64,000 bases of DNA, taken from Brevundimonas diminuta 3F5N. Its GTDB lineage: Bacteria; Pseudomonadota; Alphaproteobacteria; Caulobacterales; Caulobacteraceae. A program made the translations under genes and the position numbers. Position 1 is the first letter of the stretch. Every line of letters begins with the position of its first letter. Below the pieces are notes generated by a model. The model saw only the letters and a program-made list of their open reading frames with translations. It did no database searches and was not told the DNA's origin. The DNA is taken from contig NZ_FUIE01000045.1 in the NCBI RefSeq assembly GCF_900163625.1, positions 25,995 to 89,994 of the forward strand. The letters run 5' to 3'. Below, piece after piece: positions 1-8,805 of the stretch.

Positions 1-1
1 G

Positions 2-583
2 ACCATCGAGGCCCTGAAGATGCCGGGCCGCGGCCGCATGACCGTGACGGGCAACCTGAAGGACGTCATGAAGGAGTCGATCTCGGCGGCGGCGTCCTAC
101 GTCCGCAGCCGCGCCCTCAGCATCGGCGTCAAGCCGCCGGTGTTCGAGAAGACCGACATCCACGTCCACGTTCCGGACGGCGCCACGCCCAAGGACGGTC
201 CCTCGGCCGGCGTGGCCATGACGGTGGCCATGGTGTCGGTCCTGACCGGCATTCCGATCCGCAAGGATATCGCCATGACCGGCGAGATCACGCTGCGTGG
301 CCGGGTCACGGCCATTGGCGGCCTGAAGGAGAAGCTGCTGGCGGCCCTGCGCTCGGGCGTGAAGACCGTGCTGATCCCGCAGGAGAACGAGAAAGACCTG
401 GAGGACGTGCCGGAAAACGTGAAGGCGGCCCTCGAGATCGTGCCGATCTCCACTGCCGACGAGGCGCTGAAGTGGGCCCTGACGGGCACGCCGACTCCCG
501 TCGAGTGGGACGAGGCGGCCGAGCCCATGTCGCCGACGCCTCCGGCGCCGACGGCGGGCGAGGGAGCCAGCGTCAGCCACTGA
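2..583 (+). CDS. lon: Lon protease, C-terminal proteolytic domain (5' end outside window)
   Basis: This is the last 193 codons of the ATP-dependent cytoplasmic protease Lon, which degrades misfolded and regulatory proteins. The frame is open to the left window edge, so the N-terminal and AAA+ domains lie upstream. The Ser-Lys catalytic dyad is visible: Ser in the DGPSAG motif (codon at 203-205) and Lys in GGLKEK (codon at 326-328). The Ala/Pro-rich tail is typical of alphaproteobacterial Lon. A strong terminator follows, then the HU gene, the usual chromosomal order. This is host core DNA, not part of the island. Confidence 0.96.
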   Translation, partial: TIEALKMPGRGRMTVTGNLKDVMKESISAAASYVRSRALSIGVKPPVFEKTDIHVHVPDGATPKDGPSAGVAMTVAMVSVLTGIPIRKDIAMTGEITLRGRVTAIGGLKEKLLAALRSGVKTVLIPQENEKDLEDVPENVKAALEIVPISTADEALKWALTGTPTPVEWDEAAEPMSPTPPAPTAGEGASVSH

Positions 584-608
584 CGCCCGCTCTCTGACCA
601 GATGAAGG

Positions 609-643
609 AAGGCGGTTCGGGGCGACCCGGACCGCCTTCTTTT
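609..643 (+). terminator. Rho-independent terminator of lon
   Basis: A 13-bp stem (609-621 with 626-638, one G-T wobble) with a 4-base loop is followed at once by a run of T. It lies 26 bases after the lon stop codon. Confidence 0.9.
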
Positions 644-702
644 TGACCTTCATGTCGACAGGGCGTTAAGTGCGCGCTTCGTTCGCGCGGGGAGGTGCAG
701 AC

Positions 703-978
703 ATGACCAAGACGGAACTGATCGGGCGGATGGCCGAGGCGGCGGGCATAAGCCGCGACCAGGCCAAGCTGGCGCTGGAAGCCTTCACCGATCAGGTGAC
801 GGGCTCTCTGGTTCAGGGGCGCGACGTGCGCCTGGTCGGCTTCGGCAGCTTCGTCGTCGTGGACCGCAAGGCAGGCGTGGCCCGAAACCCCCAGACCGGC
901 CAGGAGATCGCCCGCCCGGCCTCGCGCACCGCGCGCTTTCGTCCCGGCGAAGGTTTGAAAAGCGCCTTGAACGGCTGA
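703..978 (+). CDS. hup: HU family DNA-binding protein
   Basis: A 91-residue nucleoid protein that bends and compacts DNA as a dimer. The N-terminal helices (MTKTELI...) and the beta-arm segment with GFGSF and RNPQTG are the HU/IHF signature; the RNPQTG Pro is the intercalating residue of the family. A GTG 33 bases upstream is also in frame, but the ATG at 703 is preceded by GGGGAGGTG at a good distance and gives the normal length. It sits between lon and tRNA-Val, as in other Caulobacterales. Confidence 0.95.
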   Translation: MTKTELIGRMAEAAGISRDQAKLALEAFTDQVTGSLVQGRDVRLVGFGSFVVVDRKAGVARNPQTGQEIARPASRTARFRPGEGLKSALNG

Positions 979-1024
979 CCGCCACAGGGCATGAAGCCTG
1001 TCCCGACGATGAGTCGGATGATGT

Positions 1025-1101
1025 GGGCGGCTAGCTCAGCTGGTCAGAGCATCTCGTTTACACCGAGAGGGTCGGCGGTTCGAACCCGTCGCCGCCTACC
1101 A
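1025..1101 (+). tRNA. tRNA-Val (anticodon TAC), with encoded CCA
   Basis: Cloverleaf read by eye: acceptor GGGCGGC with GCCGCCT, D arm GCTCAGCTGGTCAGAGC, anticodon stem TCTCG/CGAGA around loop TTTACAC, and T arm GGCGG-TTCGAAC-CCGTC. The anticodon TAC reads GUA (Val). The CCA end is in the DNA. An integrase begins about 330 bases downstream, so this gene is the likely insertion target. Confidence 0.95.
1064..1101 (+). other. Candidate attL: 3' half of tRNA-Val
   Basis: P4-type integrases usually recombine within the 3' part of a tRNA gene and leave it intact. The tRNA here is complete and the integrase points away from it. I found no second copy of the T-arm/acceptor sequence in the window, so attR is probably beyond 64 kb. 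This is inference from gene order, not an observed repeat pair. Confidence 0.4.
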
Positions 1102-1140
1102 AATTTTCCGAATAAAATCATAATCTTAAAAATGCTCTAC

Positions 1141-1163
1141 GCTCCGTGTGCGGAGCATTTTCT
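1141..1163 (+). terminator. Hairpin after tRNA-Val, probable terminator
   Basis: A perfect GCTCCG/CGGAGC stem with a 4-base loop is followed by ATTTTCT. A longer 9-bp stem (1129-1137 with 1153-1161) competes with it. It lies in AT-rich DNA 40 bases after the tRNA and probably ends its transcript. Confidence 0.5.
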
Positions 1164-1434
1164 ACTTAGTTTTGGCGTTCTGGGGCGATTCTGGGGCAGT
1201 TTGCGCGGTGATTGACGGCCGCCATGGCGCGTGCAGCGTCATGAAATGTGCGGATTGCGTCAAAGGGCCGCAATGAGCTTTCCAGGGCTTTTCAGGGCGT
1301 TTCACCTGGCCTGACCGCGTCTGGAAAACCGGTTGTATCGACCGGTCAACCCGGGCTCGGATCCGCGATGCGCTCTGCAGCACGCGGTTATCCGGTGCTA
1401 GAATCAATGGTCGTTGATTTGCAGCGATGAGCGC

Positions 1435-3003
1435 ATGGAGCGCGACTTGGCGGCGGGCACCCTCACGACGGATCGACAAATCTCGAGTCTGAAGCCGGGA
1501 TCGACAGCCTATGAGCGAGCGGTCAGCGGAAGTCAGGGCCTGTTCGTTCGCGTGGCTCCCACCGGGACCAAGCAATTCCAGTACCGGTACATCGCGACAG
1601 GGGGCGCGCGCCGACGCCTGGTCCTGGGATTCTATCCCGGACTATCGCTCGCCAAGGCCAGAGCGGCTGGCGCTGCGGCGAGGATGGCCGTTCTGGAAGG
1701 GACCGATCCTGTAGGGGAACGGGCCCTGGTTCGGGATCGAATGCGGACGGGCGAGACCCTGGACGAACTTGCCGAGGCCTACTGGGCGGCTGCCGCCGTG
1801 GGTCTTCATGGAGGTCGCCGTCGTCCCAAGCGGGCGATTTCAATCCAAAGGGAAAGACACACCTGGAAGAGGCATGTGAAGGGGCCATTGGGCGGACGCG
1901 TCTTTGCCGACATCCGTCGCGCCGACATCAAGGTCTTTATGCGGGACCTGGTTGTGGATGGCCGCTTTGCGCCCGCGACGATAGCGACCGTGGGCGGGAT
2001 TCTTCATGCCGTCCTAGGCTTTGCGGTTCTGGAGGAGCGGATCGAGGTCAATCCGGCGACCGGCCTCTCACGACCTCTGGCGTTGACCTCGCGAGAGCGG
2101 ATGTTCGACGATGGGGCTTTGAAGGCGATATGGGACGTAGCGGTTCTGGCCTCCCAACCCCGAGGGCCGAACGAGAAGACCTCTGGAATTTATGCGCGCC
2201 TCGACCCTGCCATGGGGCTGGCGATTCAGTTCCTGATGCTCACCCTGACGCGGCGTAGCGAAATCGCCGGCGCTCGGAAGGTGGAGGTGGACCGAGCGGC
2301 GGGGCTCTGGATCATCCCCTCGGAGCGAGCCAAGGCGCGACATCCGCATGTGGTCCCCTTGGGCGCACAGTGCTTGGAGGTGCTCGACAAGGCTTGGGCT
2401 CTTGATCCGGATAGTCCTTTCATCTTCCCATCTCCGCGCTCGCCGGATCAGCATCTTGACCCCCAAGCCATTACTCGGGCGATTGCGAGGACCTGCGCTC
2501 GAAAAAAGCTGCCCTTGGGGTCGCCTCATGACGTCAGGCGGTCCGGGGCGACGACCCTGACGGGGCGTTACGGGGTCACGCGCTTCATTGTCGGCCTTGT
2601 CCTTGGGCATACCCCGAGTGATGGGGCGGCGGTCACAGGGGTTTACGACCGGCACACCTATGTTCCAGAAAAGCGGAAGGCGTTGGAGCTATGGGCGGGC
2701 CATCTCTGCGGAGAGACGGTCTCGGACTCGGTGAAAGCGGTGTCTGTCGATGCCGAGGAGAGACCGACGGCCACTGCGGTTCTGGATGAGCTTGCTGTTT
2801 ATGTGGGGGCGGCCAAGTCCCGTGCTCTCGCTTTGTGCGAGGTCGGGGATCTTCATTCGGCGGTGTTAAGCCTGTGCATGGACCTTTCGCGCCGTCCCGA
2901 GACGGCTAGCAGCCATTTGGAAATTCTCGCGCGTGGCGGGCTTGATCTGGCGATTTCCGGCTCGAGAGAAGGCGTGGAGGCTTGGGTGAATGGATTTCGG
3001 TGA
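1435..3003 (+). CDS. int: P4-type tyrosine integrase
   Basis: A 522-residue site-specific recombinase that would integrate and excise the element at tRNA-Val. It has an N-terminal arm-binding domain (DUF4102 type, about residues 10-95), a SAM-like core-binding domain (about 105-210) and a C-terminal catalytic domain. The catalytic set is present: Arg about 273 in LTRRSE, His365 and Arg368 in HDVRR, His392 in LGHT and Tyr404 in VYDRH. A TTG at 1414 is also in frame; the ATG at 1435 fits the family better. About 100 extra residues follow the catalytic domain and match nothing I recognise. Confidence 0.93.
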   Translation: MERDLAAGTLTTDRQISSLKPGSTAYERAVSGSQGLFVRVAPTGTKQFQYRYIATGGARRRLVLGFYPGLSLAKARAAGAAARMAVLEGTDPVGERALVRDRMRTGETLDELAEAYWAAAAVGLHGGRRRPKRAISIQRERHTWKRHVKGPLGGRVFADIRRADIKVFMRDLVVDGRFAPATIATVGGILHAVLGFAVLEERIEVNPATGLSRPLALTSRERMFDDGALKAIWDVAVLASQPRGPNEKTSGIYARLDPAMGLAIQFLMLTLTRRSEIAGARKVEVDRAAGLWIIPSERAKARHPHVVPLGAQCLEVLDKAWALDPDSPFIFPSPRSPDQHLDPQAITRAIARTCARKKLPLGSPHDVRRSGATTLTGRYGVTRFIVGLVLGHTPSDGAAVTGVYDRHTYVPEKRKALELWAGHLCGETVSDSVKAVSVDAEERPTATAVLDELAVYVGAAKSRALALCEVGDLHSAVLSLCMDLSRRPETASSHLEILARGGLDLAISGSREGVEAWVNGFR

Positions 3004-3036
3004 GCCGAAGGCGGCGGCTCACCGAACCGCCTTGCT

Positions 3037-3858
3037 CTATTGGCCTCGAGCCGGGCGCCAGCCTTGGGGTGTTTCCACCCAGACATCGTCGGCGTTTGCC
3101 GATGACTGCGTCTGGGGCGCATATCCCTGCTGAGGGGAGTCGATCTGAACCGGCGATATGCGTGGGTAGACCGCCAGGGGCGCCGGTTGCGAAGCGGGTG
3201 CGCTCGTGGCGAAGGTCCGAGTTGGAATCGGAACGACAGGGCGTTGAGCGGCAGGCTCGTAGGAGGCGCGAGGCGCAAGATTGGGGGGAGGGAGCAGGTC
3301 GACAGGCGCGGATGCAACGGCCTGGGGCATGCTTGCGCAGGCCTGTTGGTGAACGACTTGTCGTTTCGACCGGGTGACCCGGGATCCGGTGTAGGTGATG
3401 ACGTCCTGCGCGGAAAACAGATCCGGCGACGGACGGTAGCCGGCTGAAGGATTGACCCCCTGGATGTAGAGGTCGACGCCGGGTTGGACGAAGGTGAACT
3501 CTTGGCCTGGGCTATAGACCGTCGACATGGAGCCCGAGCCGCGTCCGCCATTGTAGCTGGAGGACCAGTTCGTCGTGCTTGAACTGGGCGAAATCCAATT
3601 GCTCGTCGTGGTGCGATTGTCTGAATCGACGATTCTGAAGTGGCTGAAGCAAGCCGCTGCAGCAGCTTCTGCGGCCTGCAGGAGGGCGTAGTCCGCCGCC
3701 ACGGTCTTGTCGGTGAAATGGTTTGCGCGTGACTTGATGCGGAAGGTATCAGCGCTCATTCGTTCAGCGGCGACCCCGCCTGAAAAACCCATCTCGCCGT
3801 AGGCCGTCGCGCACCCAGACAGGGCGAGTGCGGAAATCGCTGAAATTAGGATACGCAT
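3037..3858 (-). CDS. CC0125/CC1285-type lipoprotein
   Basis: A 273-residue predicted lipoprotein with a short signal peptide and lipobox LALSGC. The segment after it (AAERMSADTFRIK, then ADYALLQAAEAAAAACFSHF) follows the pattern of the CC0125/CC1285 family, small lipoproteins of unknown role in Caulobacterales. The rest is low complexity, rich in Ser, Pro, Ala and Gln, and ends in WVETPQGWRPARGQ. It is transcribed away from the exporter gene, with 240 bases between them. The envelope location is inferred from the lipobox. Confidence 0.75.
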   Translation of the reverse strand: MRILISAISALALSGCATAYGEMGFSGGVAAERMSADTFRIKSRANHFTDKTVAADYALLQAAEAAAAACFSHFRIVDSDNRTTTSNWISPSSSTTNWSSSYNGGRGSGSMSTVYSPGQEFTFVQPGVDLYIQGVNPSAGYRPSPDLFSAQDVITYTGSRVTRSKRQVVHQQACASMPQAVASAPVDLLPPPNLAPRASYEPAAQRPVVPIPTRTFATSAPASQPAPLAVYPRISPVQIDSPQQGYAPQTQSSANADDVWVETPQGWRPARGQ

Positions 3859-3900
3859 CTTGGCTCCCTCCGAGTGACTTTGCAGTCTTCGTAAGCTGGA

Positions 3901-3935
3901 CCGTTAAAGGACGCTCTAAGCGGTACAGTTAACGG
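3901..3935. promoter_or_regulatory. Inverted repeat between lipoprotein and exporter genes, possible operator
   Basis: CCGTTAA (3901-3907) and TTAACGG (3929-3935) form a perfect inverted repeat 21 bases apart, flanked by GGAC and CTGGTCC. It sits in the divergent intergenic region, where a local regulator could act, but no TetR or MarR gene is adjacent. Confidence 0.25.
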
Positions 3936-4098
3936 ACTGGTCCATTCAGCGGTGAGAAGAGCGGAAGCCTGAGGCGCGTCGGCGGAGTGTCCGCTTTCGT
4001 AGCCGGCAGGCAGCATCAGTTTGGGTTGTGAAGCCCAATGAGAGATATTGATGCTCTTGGGGTTTGGCCTGGCGTCAGGCTTCTAGCGGAGCGCTGTC

Positions 4099-5595
4099 AT
4101 GTCCATTCGCGGCCCCTGCGACGCTGGTCAGGTTCAGAGCGCCCTTGCGCCCGTCCAAACTCTTAGCGCCGCACGCAAGCGTTGGGTTCTGATCGCCACG
4201 GTTCTGGGCTCCAGCCTGACCTTCATCGACGGCTCGGCGCTGGGCGTGGCCCTACCGACCATCCAGCACGATCTGGGAGCGGGTCCGGCCGCCGCACAGT
4301 GGATCTCCAACGCCTATCTGCTGATGCTCGGCGCGCTGGTGCTCATCGGTGGCGCGGCGGGCGACAGGTTCGGACGCCGTCGGGTTTTTCTGATCGGCGT
4401 GAGCATTTTCGCCCTCGCCTCGATTGCCTGCGGTCTGGCGCCGACCGTCGAGATCCTGATCGGCGGTCGAGCCTTGCAGGGCATCGGGGCGGCGTTGCTG
4501 ACGCCTGGCGCTCTGGCTCTCATCGGTTCGGCCTTCCCGCCGGAGGAGCGCGGCAAGGCTTTCGGAACCTGGGCGGGGGCCGGAGCGCTTTTTGGGATGG
4601 TCGGGCCGCTTGTCGGCGGCTGGCTGTCAGACCATGCAGGCTGGCGCTTCATCTTCTGGATCAATGTTCCGCTGGCGGCCCTGACGATGGCGGTCGGCGT
4701 GCGGGCCCTGCTCGAGAGCAGGGATGGCGACGCGCGCGGGCTCGACGGGCTGGGGGGGCTTCTGGCCATGACCGGCCTCGCCGCCCTGACGTGGAGCCTG
4801 ATCTCCGCGCCGGATCGGGGCTGGGACGATCCAGCCGTCGTCATCGGGCTGATCTGCGGCGGCGGGGCCCTGGCCGCCTTCCTGCGGGCCGAGGCCCGCG
4901 AACGCTATCCCATGATGCCGCTCGCCCTGTTCCGCTCGCCGGTCTTCAGCGGCATGAACCTGCTGACCCTGTTGCTCTATTTTGCGCTGGGCGGGGCGAT
5001 GTTCTTCCTGCCCTTCGACCTGATCCGGGTCCAGGGCTTCAGCGCCACGATGGCGGGGGCGGCCATGTTGCCCTTTGCGGTGATCATGGGGCTGTTCTCG
5101 GGACTGGCGGGACGCCTCGCCGACCGGTTCGGGGCGCGGTTGTCGCTGGCTGTCGGGCCTGGCCTCGCGGGGATCGGCCTGGGCCTGCTCGCCCTGCCCG
5201 GGCCAGGTGCGGGCTATGTGGATGGACCTCTGGCGGGAATGACCGTGCTGGCGATCGGCATGACCCTCGCGGTCGGGCCGCTGACCGCGGCGGTGATGGG
5301 GGCGGTCGAGCCGGCGCGCGCCGGGGTGGCCTCTGGCGTGAACAACGCCATGGCGCGCATAGCGGGCCTGCTGGCCGTCGCCTTGCTGGGCGCGCTGATG
5401 TCATCGGTCTTCGTCGACCGCGTGGGCGGCACCGACGCCCGGATATTGCTCGGAGAGGTGATGGCGGGCGGAACGTCACCTTCAGGCGCCGTCGAAGCCT
5501 TCCACGCGTCTTTCCGCGTCGTGATGCTAACCTGTTCAGCTTGCGCGGTAGCGGCCGGAATAGTCGGAGGCCTGACCGGGCCGAAGCGGCGCTAG
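4099..5595 (+). CDS. DHA2-type MFS drug exporter (EmrB/QacA-like, 14 TM)
   Basis: A 498-residue inner-membrane transporter. I count 14 hydrophobic segments, the number expected for DHA2 proton-coupled multidrug antiporters. Motif A is present after TM2 (GGAAGDRFGRRRVF), and the family GxxxGPxxGG stretch (motif C) is seen as GMVGPLVGG in TM5. The substrate cannot be read from sequence. It stands alone, without the membrane-fusion partner gene (EmrA type) that would suggest a tripartite pump. A terminator-like hairpin lies 142 bases downstream. Confidence 0.9.
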   Translation: MSIRGPCDAGQVQSALAPVQTLSAARKRWVLIATVLGSSLTFIDGSALGVALPTIQHDLGAGPAAAQWISNAYLLMLGALVLIGGAAGDRFGRRRVFLIGVSIFALASIACGLAPTVEILIGGRALQGIGAALLTPGALALIGSAFPPEERGKAFGTWAGAGALFGMVGPLVGGWLSDHAGWRFIFWINVPLAALTMAVGVRALLESRDGDARGLDGLGGLLAMTGLAALTWSLISAPDRGWDDPAVVIGLICGGGALAAFLRAEARERYPMMPLALFRSPVFSGMNLLTLLLYFALGGAMFFLPFDLIRVQGFSATMAGAAMLPFAVIMGLFSGLAGRLADRFGARLSLAVGPGLAGIGLGLLALPGPGAGYVDGPLAGMTVLAIGMTLAVGPLTAAVMGAVEPARAGVASGVNNAMARIAGLLAVALLGALMSSVFVDRVGGTDARILLGEVMAGGTSPSGAVEAFHASFRVVMLTCSACAVAAGIVGGLTGPKRR

Positions 5596-5737
5596 TCGAG
5601 GCTGGGGGGCAGGCGAGGTCAAGTCCTGTGCGCTGCAATAGATAGCGGTCTATCCAAACGCCATCTGGGCAGGTCTTCGGTTTGATGCCGGCGAATATTC
5701 CTGCCTGCGTTAGGGATGGGCGCCTTCCAAACCGTCT

Positions 5738-5780
5738 CTCCACTGACCGCCTGAAGGCGGTGTTTTCAGTGGAGTTTTTT
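5738..5780 (+). promoter_or_regulatory. Terminator-like hairpin that also buries a Shine-Dalgarno
   Basis: Outer arms CTCCACTGA (5738-5746) and TCAGTGGAG (5766-5774) enclose a CCGCC-TGAA-GGCGG stem, followed by six T. The GGAG at 5771-5774 lies six bases before an in-frame GTG at 5781, so the same hairpin can act as a terminator for the exporter and as a block on ribosome binding to the recombinase. Confidence 0.65.
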
Positions 5781-7676
5781 GTGCCTCGTTCAAACCTTGT
5801 AGGTCCCTCGCCAGTTGGCGCGTCGGTTCAGAGAAAAAGGGGCCGCCCGGCGCTGCCCATCGTCACCCATCCCGTCAGCCTGTGGGAGGTTCATGAAGAG
5901 CCACGGGATTTTCACGCCGCGCTGGATCTGCAGATCCGTCGACATGGCGAAAACTCTCATCGTCTGCACCGGGCGATCATGGCCGCCGGCGGATTGACGG
6001 ACCGGACCACCTTGGCGGCCTGGCGGCGCGGTTTGAAGGTCCCGCAGACGCCCGCGAGCCTGAAGGTCCTCGACATCATCGAGCATCGCTATCGGCTGGA
6101 AGTCGGCTATCTGCGGTCGCGGCTGCAACGGCGGCGCGCGCTCTCAGGTCTGGTTCCGCCGGAGGTGCGACATGCGGAATCGCGTCGTCTGGCCTGGCAC
6201 CTCCCAGACGACTTCGATGAGAGGTCAGCGGAGGAACAGGAGGAAATCCTGGCCTGGGTGCGTTCGACCATCCTGTCCGGCGGCACCGCCTATCATCGCT
6301 ATCATTCGACCGTGTCGAAGCATCGGTTCGCGCTTCGCTTTGATGGAAGCGGGCCTGCCGAACTGGCGGCCCCCGCGCCTTTGAAGGCTGAGATGAACGC
6401 CCTTCTGCGTTTCAAGTCGGCGACGCTCACGGATATCGGCTACCAGCGCTCAGGCGTCTGGGGCGCGGAGACTGCGGCCCAGCGGGAGGAGCATTTGGCT
6501 CTGCTGTTCGGCGCCCTGGCCGCCCCGCCTGACGACGAGGTCAGCGGGTTGGGCGTGCCCCGGGAGGACCTGACCTTCGGGCTGCTCGTCCTGCCGGCAG
6601 TTTGGGACTGGTATGTGCAGTGGCGCGAGCGGCGCCGGGGCTTCTTCACCGGCTGGGAGAGCGAGATGCTTCTGCTGGGCGCGGCCTTCTCGCGCGGCCA
6701 GACGGGGTGGCTGAGGCAGAGCCCGTGGCTGGCGGAGCGGCTTCGTCCCGTTCAGGGCATCGTCGCGCAGGAGGAAATCGATCGGATCCGTGAGGATTGG
6801 GACAGCGCCTGCGAGCAGGTCCATCGCCATGCCCTGGCCAGGTCCAAGGAGATCGAGCGGGTCGCACGGGTTCACCGGGATCCGTTCGAGCCCATCCTGC
6901 CCATTCTCGAAGCGGCGAGCCCAGTCGGCGAGTATCGCAAGATCACGGAGGAAATCCTGCGCCGCATGCCGGAAGAGAGGCGCTATCCCCGGGCCGCCGC
7001 CGAGGCGGTCCGGTCCTTCCTTATGTTAAGGCTGGGTCTGCACCTCGGCGTCCGGCAGAAGAACCTGCGGCAACTCCAACTGCGTCCGCGGGGGAGCCCG
7101 CCGACGCCCGAGAGGGAACTGGAGGTCCGGCGGTGCGGCGAACTGCGCTGGAGCGAGAGGGAAGGCGGCTGGGAGGTCTTCATTCCCTGCGTGGCCTTCA
7201 AGAACTCCGGCTCGGCCTACTTTTCCAAACGCCCGTTCCGGCTTCTGTTGCCGGACCTCGGCGGATTGTATCGCTGGATCGACGCCTATGTGGGACGCCA
7301 TCGACCGGCCTTGCTGAACGGCTCGCGCGATCCAGGCGCCTTCTTCGTCAAGACCGTGAAGACCTCGAGCCGCGACGCCGCCTACAACCAGCACACCTTT
7401 TACAGCGCCTGGCGTCAGGTGATCCAGCGGTACGGGATCTACAACCCCTACACGGGGAGGGGGGCGATCCCGGGCCTGCTTCCCCACGGGCCGCACAATG
7501 TGAGGGACGTCCTGGCGACCCACGTGCTGAAGCTGACCGGGTCCTACGAGCAGGCCAGCTACGCCATCCAGGACACGCCGGCCACGGTCGCCGACCACTA
7601 CGGTCGCTTTCTCCCGCAGGACAAGGCGGCGCTGGCGGCCCAGGTCCTGAACCGGGTCTGGGAGGCGGCCGCATGA
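5781..7676 (+). CDS. Large tyrosine recombinase-like protein
   Basis: About 631 residues from the GTG at 5781, chosen because GGAG lies six bases upstream; the frame is open back to a TTG/ATG at 5682-5685, but a terminator hairpin crosses that stretch. An N-terminal segment (TTLAAWRRGLKVPQ) looks like a helix-turn-helix. The C-terminal part has tyrosine recombinase landmarks: Arg425 in LGVRQKNLRQL, His572-x-x-Arg575 in PHNVRDV and Tyr607 in DHYGRF. At the usual second His position (LGH) the protein has IQD, so Asp replaces it. dinB starts 49 bases downstream. Its target is unknown. Confidence 0.75.
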   Translation: MPRSNLVGPSPVGASVQRKRGRPALPIVTHPVSLWEVHEEPRDFHAALDLQIRRHGENSHRLHRAIMAAGGLTDRTTLAAWRRGLKVPQTPASLKVLDIIEHRYRLEVGYLRSRLQRRRALSGLVPPEVRHAESRRLAWHLPDDFDERSAEEQEEILAWVRSTILSGGTAYHRYHSTVSKHRFALRFDGSGPAELAAPAPLKAEMNALLRFKSATLTDIGYQRSGVWGAETAAQREEHLALLFGALAAPPDDEVSGLGVPREDLTFGLLVLPAVWDWYVQWRERRRGFFTGWESEMLLLGAAFSRGQTGWLRQSPWLAERLRPVQGIVAQEEIDRIREDWDSACEQVHRHALARSKEIERVARVHRDPFEPILPILEAASPVGEYRKITEEILRRMPEERRYPRAAAEAVRSFLMLRLGLHLGVRQKNLRQLQLRPRGSPPTPERELEVRRCGELRWSEREGGWEVFIPCVAFKNSGSAYFSKRPFRLLLPDLGGLYRWIDAYVGRHRPALLNGSRDPGAFFVKTVKTSSRDAAYNQHTFYSAWRQVIQRYGIYNPYTGRGAIPGLLPHGPHNVRDVLATHVLKLTGSYEQASYAIQDTPATVADHYGRFLPQDKAALAAQVLNRVWEAAA

Positions 7677-7688
7677 CAAAGTAGACGT

Positions 7689-7703
7689 GTTTCTATTTTG
7701 TTC
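7689..7703 (+). promoter_or_regulatory. Candidate SOS (LexA) box of dinB
   Basis: GTTT-N7-GTTC, one mismatch from the alphaproteobacterial LexA consensus GTTC-N7-GTTC, with a T-rich spacer. It ends 22 bases before the dinB ATG. A Y-family polymerase is an expected SOS target. Not tested against a matrix. Confidence 0.45.
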
Positions 7704-7725
7704 TCTTTTTGCTAGGCGTGGGTCC

Positions 7726-8805
7726 ATGGACATCGCCGCGCCGCGCAAGATCATCCATGTGGATATGGACGCCTTCTTCGCCTCGGTGGAGCAGAGGGAT
7801 GATCCCGCCCTGCGCGGCCGCCCCGTCGCCGTAGGCCACGCCGCTTCGCGCGGCGTGGTCGCCGCGGCCAGCTATGAGGCGCGGAGGTTCGGCGTGCGGT
7901 CGGCCATGCCCTCGAGCACCGCCTTGCGGAAGTGCCCGGAACTGATCTTTACGCCGCCCCGGTTCGAGGTCTATCGCGCCGTCTCGGCGCAGATCCACGC
8001 CATCTTCGCCGACTATACGAACCTGATCGAACCCCTGTCCCTCGACGAAGCCTATCTCGACGTGACCGCCAATATCCGGGGTCTGCCGACGGCCTCGGCG
8101 ATGGCGGAGGAGATACGCGCGCGCATCCTCGAGGCGACGGGTCTGACGGCGTCGGCCGGAGTTTCCTACAACAAGTTCCTGGCCAAGCTGGCCTCGGACC
8201 AGCGCAAGCCGAACGGCCAGTTTGTCCTGCCGCCGGGACGAGGAGAGGCCTTTGTCCAGGACCTGCCGGTCAAGCGCTTTCATGGCGTCGGCCCGGTGAC
8301 GGCGGAGAAGATGAATCGCCTGGGCATCGAGATCGGCGCTGACCTGAAGCGTCAGTCCCTGGCCTTCCTGCAGCATCACTTCGGCAAGTCCGGCGCCTGG
8401 TACCATGGCGTGGCGCGGGGAGAGGATCATCGCCCGGTCAATCCAGATCGCGAGCGCAAGTCTAGCGGTTCAGAGACCACCTTTGCCCAGGATCTCGTCG
8501 AGCCGGAGGCGATCGAGGCCGGGGTCGAGGAAATGGCCGACGAGGTCTGGGCCTGGTGCGAGAAGGCCGGCTCGCTGGGCCGGACCGTGACGGTGAAGGT
8601 CAAATGGGCGGACTTCCAGCAATCGACCCGCAGCCGGTCCTTCAATGAGCCGGTCGCCTCGAAGGTCCGCCTCCGGGAGGTCAGCCGCCTGTTGGTGCGT
8701 TCGCTCTATCCGCCGACCAGGGGAGTGCGTCTGGTCGGGGTCACAATCTCCAATCTCGAGAAGGCGACGGCTCAGCCCACCGTCGGCGAACTGGGCCTGT
8801 CATGA
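7726..8805 (+). CDS. dinB: DNA polymerase IV (Y family)
   Basis: A 359-residue translesion polymerase that copies damaged templates at low fidelity. The palm motif VDMDAFFASVE and the catalytic SLDEAYLD (metal-binding Asp and Glu) are intact, as are YNKFLAKLASD and the helix-hairpin-helix region GVGPVTAEKM. The C-terminal little-finger domain is present, but the protein ends early, without a clear beta-clamp-binding tail. The ATG at 7726 is preferred over a GTG at 7687 that overlaps the candidate SOS box. The host likely has its own copy. Confidence 0.93.
   Translation: MDIAAPRKIIHVDMDAFFASVEQRDDPALRGRPVAVGHAASRGVVAAASYEARRFGVRSAMPSSTALRKCPELIFTPPRFEVYRAVSAQIHAIFADYTNLIEPLSLDEAYLDVTANIRGLPTASAMAEEIRARILEATGLTASAGVSYNKFLAKLASDQRKPNGQFVLPPGRGEAFVQDLPVKRFHGVGPVTAEKMNRLGIEIGADLKRQSLAFLQHHFGKSGAWYHGVARGEDHRPVNPDRERKSSGSETTFAQDLVEPEAIEAGVEEMADEVWAWCEKAGSLGRTVTVKVKWADFQQSTRSRSFNEPVASKVRLREVSRLLVRSLYPPTRGVRLVGVTISNLEKATAQPTVGELGLS

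Noticed and set aside
1162..1575. Minus-strand frame across the integrase start
   Set aside because: No domain; overlaps the supported integrase N-terminus.
4182..5645. 487-codon open frame over the exporter gene
   Set aside because: Same strand, other frame; Arg/Gly/Pro-rich shadow of the high-GC exporter gene with no domain.
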